From Micromonospora sp. HNM0581 (lineage in GTDB: Bacteria > Actinomycetota > Actinomycetes > Mycobacteriales > Micromonosporaceae), in the NCBI RefSeq assembly GCF_012726175.1, contig NZ_JAASAD010000003.1:310001-374000 (forward strand): a stretch of 64,000 nt of DNA, written 5' to 3'. Made by a program: the position numbers and the translations under genes. Each line of letters starts with the position of its first letter. Position 1 is the first letter of the stretch. The notes under the pieces are model-generated. The model was not told the origin of the DNA. It was given only the letters and a program-made list of their open reading frames with translations, and searched no databases. This document shows, piece by piece, positions 60,219 to 64,000 of this stretch.

Positions 60219-61982
60219 TTGGGTCAGCGATCAATCGCCAGTCCCTCCGCATCCCGTACCGGCGACTGGCTTGCCTTGCTGCAGCCAGCCTGCGACGGCG
60301 CGCGTTTGCGAATGGTGGTTTTCGCCCACTCCGGTTCCGGCCCCAACGCCCTGCTGCCCGCGGTGCGTCAGGTACCCGGTGACGTCGAGATCGTCGGCGT
60401 GACACTGCCGGGCCGGGAACGCCGTTTCCGGGAGCGGTTCACGGAGCCGTATCCGGACGCCGTCGCCGGCGCCATCGCCGCGGCTCTCCACGAGCTGGAT
60501 CCACTGCCCACCGCGTTCCTCGGGCACAGCCTCGGCGCCCAACTCGCCATGGCAGTGGCCGGCCGGGCGCCACGGCTCTGCCAGGCCCTGCTGCTCTCGG
60601 CCTGCCCGCCGGCCACGCCGCTCACCGGGGGGCCGCTGGGCGCCGACCAGGTCGTCCGGACCGTGGAGCTGGCCGGTGGGGCCTCCCGGGAGATCCTTGA
60701 CGAGCCGTCCCTGCGTGACTGGACGATCGAGGTGCTCCGCACCGATCTCGAACTCGGCCGGCGGCTGGCCGCCGAGTCCGTGTCCCTGCCGGTGCCGCCG
60801 CTGGTCGCGGGCGGTGCCGACGACGAGCTGGTCACCCCACCGGAACTGCGGAGCCTGGCCCGGCAGCGCGGCGTGTCCACCGGTCCGCGTTTCCTGCCCG
60901 GTGGCCACTTCTATCTGCTGGACGAGCGCAATCGGTCGGCGTTCCGGTTGCTGATCGATGACCTGCTGGACGCGGCACGCCGCGGCGCCGACAGCCGGCC
61001 CGCTTCCTTCGGCACGTTGCACGAGCTCCCGGGCTTCCAGCCGGGCTTCTCGACACACGTGACGCTCGAGGGGCTGAACCCGGCCGGATCGATCAAGATC
61101 CGGACGGCGCACCAACTGCTGCGCGAGGCCGAGCAGGATGGTCGACTGGGGCCGGGCGCCCGGATAATCGAGTCCACTTCGGGCAACCTTGGCGTCGCGA
61201 TGGCCGCGCTCTGCGCTCGCCAGGGCTACCGTCTCACCCTCGTCATGGATCCGAACGCCAACCGGCGGTCGATCCGTGTGGCTGAGCAGTTCGGCGCCAC
61301 GGTCGTGCGGGTAACCGAACGCGACGCGGCCGGGGGCTACCTGGCCACCCGAATCCGCTACATCCAGGACCGGGTGGCCGCCGATCCCGGCCTCATCTGG
61401 CTCAACCAGTACGCCAACCCGGCCAACCTCCGGGCGCACAGCCGGTGGACAGCGCCTGAGTTCCTCGACGCTTTCGGAACCCCGGACTGGCTGTTCGTCG
61501 GAGCCGGCACGACCGGGACGCTGATGGGCTGTCTGGACGCCATCGAGACGCGCGGGCTGCCGACCCGGGTGGTAGCGGTGGACTCGGTTGGCTCGCTGCT
61601 GTCCGGCGGCCCGGCACGCCCGCGCATGATCCCTGGCCTGGGAGCGTCCCGGATCCCGGAGATCTTCGACCCGGCCCGGGCGTTCACCATGGTCGCCGTC
61701 GAGGAAGCGCATGCCGTCGCGGTGTGCCGGCACGTGGCCCGGCATCACGGCCTGCTGCTCGGGGGCTCCTCCGGCAGTGTGCTCGCGGCCGTGTGTCTGC
61801 TCCGCGACGACATCCCGCCGGGCGCGCGTGTTCTGGTCGTCTCCCCCGATATGGGGGACGGCTATCTGGAGACCGTCTACGACGACGACTGGGTCCGGGA
61901 AGCGTTCGGCCCGAAGGTTCTGGACGCCGAGGACCTCAGCTACATCCGTCCGGCCGACTATGCGGGAGTAACCGGTGTCTGA
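60219..61982 (+). CDS. fusion of type II thioesterase and SbnA-like synthase
   Basis: 587 residues from TTG at 60219 (GGAAGG upstream); an ATG at 60096 would lie in the promoter. The N-terminal half (1-245) is a type II thioesterase: VVFAHSGSGPN, nucleophile Ser104 in GHSLGAQ, Asp201/202 in GADDEL and His230 in GGHFYLLDE. The second half (about 265-587) is a PLP-dependent synthase of the cysteine-synthase fold: PLP Lys293 in GLNPAGSIKIRT, ESTSGNLGVAMAA, VGAGTTGTLMG and GGSSGSVLAAVC. With SbnB downstream this is SbnA, making N-(2-amino-2-carboxyethyl)-L-glutamate from O-phosphoserine. These proteins are usually separate. Confidence 0.85.
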   Translation: MGQRSIASPSASRTGDWLALLQPACDGARLRMVVFAHSGSGPNALLPAVRQVPGDVEIVGVTLPGRERRFRERFTEPYPDAVAGAIAAALHELDPLPTAFLGHSLGAQLAMAVAGRAPRLCQALLLSACPPATPLTGGPLGADQVVRTVELAGGASREILDEPSLRDWTIEVLRTDLELGRRLAAESVSLPVPPLVAGGADDELVTPPELRSLARQRGVSTGPRFLPGGHFYLLDERNRSAFRLLIDDLLDAARRGADSRPASFGTLHELPGFQPGFSTHVTLEGLNPAGSIKIRTAHQLLREAEQDGRLGPGARIIESTSGNLGVAMAALCARQGYRLTLVMDPNANRRSIRVAEQFGATVVRVTERDAAGGYLATRIRYIQDRVAADPGLIWLNQYANPANLRAHSRWTAPEFLDAFGTPDWLFVGAGTTGTLMGCLDAIETRGLPTRVVAVDSVGSLLSGGPARPRMIPGLGASRIPEIFDPARAFTMVAVEEAHAVAVCRHVARHHGLLLGGSSGSVLAAVCLLRDDIPPGARVLVVSPDMGDGYLETVYDDDWVREAFGPKVLDAEDLSYIRPADYAGVTGV

Positions 61983-62943
61983 TCTGCAACTTCTCGGTGG
62001 CGCGGCGATCGGCCGGCTGCTGGACGGCTCGGAGGAGGCGGTGGTAGAGGCGGTACGCGTGGCGTACCTCGCACATGACCGGGGCGAGACCGTGAACCCG
62101 GACAGCCACTTCCTGCGATTCCCGCACCGGCCGGAGGCGCGGATCATCGCGCTCCCTGCATATCTGGGCGGATCCACCGATGTCGCCGGCATCAAATGGA
62201 TCTCGAGCTTCCCGGCCAACCACCAGGCCGGGCTCCCGCGCGCGTCGGCCGTCCTCGTGCTCAACGACATGCGCACCGGAATTCCGTACGCGGTCCTCGA
62301 ATCGGCCCGGATCAGCGCCGCACGGACCGCGGCGTCGGCGGCACTGGCCGCCTCGGTCCTGGTGGCCGGCTCGCCGGCTACCGTCGGTTTCCTCGGCGGC
62401 GGCCCGATCGCCCGCACCATCCACCGCTATCTCGGTGCGATCGAGCTGACCGGCGGCGAGATCCGATGCCATGACGCCCGCGGTGACGTCGCCGAGGCGA
62501 TGGCCTCCGGGATCCCCGCGGCGCACAGCACCGACGCCGCCGCGGTATTGGATTGCGACCTGGTGGTCCTGGCCACCTCGGCCGGCAAGCCGTACATCGG
62601 GCCGGACACCGTGTTCCGGGCCGGGCAGACGATCCTCAACATCTCACTGCGCGACCTGGCGCCGGAGATCCTGCTCGGTGCGGACAACTTCTTCGACGAT
62701 GTCGAGCACTGCATGAAAGCCGACACCAGCCCACACCTGGCCGAGCAGCTCACCGGTGGACGCGACTTCGTCACCGGAACGTTGGCCGACGTGCTGCTGG
62801 GAAGGCGGTCGCGTGACCCCGGCCGTCCAGCGGTCCTCTCGCCGTTCGGCCTGGGAGTGCTCGACCTCGCGGTCGGCGACTACGTCTACCACCGCGCTGC
62901 CGACGAGGGCCTGCTCACGACCGCGCCGGACTTCTTCGCATGA
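61975..62943 (+). CDS. sbnB: SbnB-like dehydrogenase (2,3-diaminopropionate synthesis)
   Basis: 322 residues from GTG at 61975 (overlaps the upstream gene by 8 bp). Ornithine-cyclodeaminase-like fold with an NAD-binding site VGFLGGGPIARTIHRYL and the SbnB-type segments HFLRFPHRPEARIIALPAYL, AGIKWISSFPANHQAGLPRA, AVLESARISAARTAASAALA. It oxidises N-(2-amino-2-carboxyethyl)-glutamate to L-2,3-diaminopropionate and 2-oxoglutarate. With the synthase upstream it predicts a diaminopropionate-containing peptide. Confidence 0.92.
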   Translation: MSDLQLLGGAAIGRLLDGSEEAVVEAVRVAYLAHDRGETVNPDSHFLRFPHRPEARIIALPAYLGGSTDVAGIKWISSFPANHQAGLPRASAVLVLNDMRTGIPYAVLESARISAARTAASAALAASVLVAGSPATVGFLGGGPIARTIHRYLGAIELTGGEIRCHDARGDVAEAMASGIPAAHSTDAAAVLDCDLVVLATSAGKPYIGPDTVFRAGQTILNISLRDLAPEILLGADNFFDDVEHCMKADTSPHLAEQLTGGRDFVTGTLADVLLGRRSRDPGRPAVLSPFGLGVLDLAVGDYVYHRAADEGLLTTAPDFFA

Positions 62944-64000
62944 TCGTCGACAGAAGCCGGCTCGGGTCGTACGCCGACCGGCCGCTCGCCGCGTCCGCCG
63001 CCGCGCTGCTGCTGGTGGCCCGGGTGCATGCCGACACCTCACGAGTCGCGGTGCGGCTCAACGACGTCGTCCTCGCGGCCGATCTACCGGGTGACCGCCC
63101 CCTGTCGTCGCTGCTGAACGACGCCGAAGTGCTGCTGAGTAACGCCGAGGCGGCGCTGGACGGCGCCGGCGGACCGCTGGACGCGTCCGGCGGTTCGCTG
63201 ATCGTGGCGACCGCGTCGACCGGGCCGGACGGCGTGCACCTGACCGTCACCGCCGGCGGCGACCGGGTGCTCGGCCATTGGGTGCGGGCCCTCGACCTGC
63301 TGCGCACCGCCCCGTCCGGGCCGCTGGCCGAGGCTGACCTGCGCGACGACGAGGAACGGGACCGCCTACGGGCGGTGAGCGCCAACGAGACCTCGATCAG
63401 GCCCGGCACCATCACCGAACTGTTCGATCAGCAGGTCGCCGCCCGGGGCTCCGCGGTGGCGATCGTCGACGGCGACGGTCCGGTCACCTATGCGGATCTC
63501 GGCCGGGCGTCGGAGGCGATCGCCACCCGGCTCGTAGGCCTGGGCGCCGGCCCCGGGCGTCCGGTCGCGGTGCTGCTGAGCAAGGGCGCACCCATGATCA
63601 CCGCGCTGCTGGGGGCGCTGCGGGCCGGAGCGGCGTACGTGCCCGTCGACCCGGCCAGTCCTCCGGCTCGGCGGGCCGCCCTGCTGCGGGACGCCGGGGC
63701 CGCGGTGCTCGTCGTCGACGACGGCTTCCACCGGCTGGACCATGAAGGTTCAGTTCCGGCCGACGCGGCGTACGTCATGTACACCTCCGGCTCCACCGGC
63801 CAGCCCAAGGGCGTCGTGGTGAGCCATCGCGCGGTGGTGAGCCGAGCGATCGGAGCAGACTACGTCACGGTGGGCCCGGACACCCGGCTGCTGCAGACCG
63901 GCTCGGTGGCCTTCGACGCCGCTACGTTCGAGATCTGGGCACCGCTGCTGAACGGCGGCACACTGGTCTTCGACGGCGACCGGGTGCCCGACCCGGATGC
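62940..64000 (+). CDS. NRPS with adenylation domain (partial, continues past the window)
   Basis: At least 353 residues from ATG at 62940 (ATGA overlap with sbnB); the end lies outside the window. The first about 145 residues look like only the C-terminal part of a condensation domain, with no HHxxxDG motif. An adenylation domain follows: YADLGRASEAIATRL, LRAGAAYVPVDP (A2, about 227-238), A3 YTSGSTGQPKG (from 281) and A4 FDAATFEIW (from 325). The specificity-determining residues are mostly beyond the window. It probably activates the diaminopropionate or another residue. Confidence 0.88.
   Translation, partial: MIVDRSRLGSYADRPLAASAAALLLVARVHADTSRVAVRLNDVVLAADLPGDRPLSSLLNDAEVLLSNAEAALDGAGGPLDASGGSLIVATASTGPDGVHLTVTAGGDRVLGHWVRALDLLRTAPSGPLAEADLRDDEERDRLRAVSANETSIRPGTITELFDQQVAARGSAVAIVDGDGPVTYADLGRASEAIATRLVGLGAGPGRPVAVLLSKGAPMITALLGALRAGAAYVPVDPASPPARRAALLRDAGAAVLVVDDGFHRLDHEGSVPADAAYVMYTSGSTGQPKGVVVSHRAVVSRAIGADYVTVGPDTRLLQTGSVAFDAATFEIWAPLLNGGTLVFDGDRVPDPD

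Noticed and set aside
1..64000. CRISPR arrays, rRNA genes, riboswitches and prophage genes
   Set aside because: I saw no regularly spaced repeats with unique spacers, no rRNA sequence, no recognisable riboswitch and no phage structural or integrase genes. A computed search could still find weak cases.

Overview
The window reads as chromosomal DNA of a high-GC actinobacterium, most likely family Micromonosporaceae (Micromonospora/Salinispora group). The evidence is the very high GC content, frequent GTG starts, leaderless-looking promoters (TANNNT 6-9 nt before a start codon), an actinobacterial proteasome activator (Bpa), LytR-CpsA-Psr proteins, an IdeR/DtxR-type iron box, actinomycete-style DnaA boxes and a near-perfect ParB parS site. 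The genus is inferred from overall gene character, not from any database comparison.

Layout. 0-5 kb: a truncated beta-propeller gene, a divergent Lrp regulator/ddaH pair, a solute-binding lipoprotein, an alpha/beta hydrolase and bpa. 5-11.5 kb: two translationally coupled HAD phosphatases, a membrane protein, OsmC, a small zincin, an AIM24 protein, prephenate dehydratase and a lipoprotein. 11.6-17.3 kb: a NERD-like protein, arginine deiminase, a DUF5926-like protein, an anti-sigma-type ATPase beside a PAS histidine kinase, a broken GDPD and a rhodanese. 17.4-35.3 kb is rich in envelope genes: two LCP ligases, a UDP-xylose-synthase-like epimerase, an ABC exporter, an acetate-type symporter with a LytS/LytTR two-component system, a polyprenyl glycosylphosphotransferase, glycosyltransferases, and a three-gene operon (nucleotidyltransferase, glycerol-1-phosphate-type dehydrogenase, CDP-alcohol phosphotransferase) that could build an activated polyol-phosphate for a polymer or lipid. 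35.5-46.5 kb: aminotransferase, CorA, cyclophilin, rhomboid, thiolase, an OmpR-type two-component system and a GT2 enzyme. 46.6-58.1 kb: a 7-bp tandem repeat, a frameshifted transketolase subunit beside SoxR, quinone oxidoreductase, FhuF under an iron box, an unusual HTH-peptide deformylase fusion, a flavohemoprotein, a CPBP protease, an EcsC-like protein and three tRNA genes in two loci.

Right end (58.1-64 kb): immediately after tRNA-Arg the character changes. A decayed IS3 element sits inside the remnant of an older transposase, followed by the start of a non-ribosomal peptide cluster: a type II thioesterase fused to an SbnA-like synthase, an SbnB-like dehydrogenase, and an NRPS gene that runs off the window. 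SbnA plus SbnB predict L-2,3-diaminopropionate as a building block. This looks like an island or accessory region with its left border at tRNA-Arg.

Most promising leads: the thioesterase-SbnA fusion cluster with its short upstream ORF; the HTH-peptide deformylase fusion; the polyol-phosphate operon; the parS site embedded in a coding start; the three phased DnaA boxes in front of the symporter operon; and a family of long palindromes placed between convergent genes.
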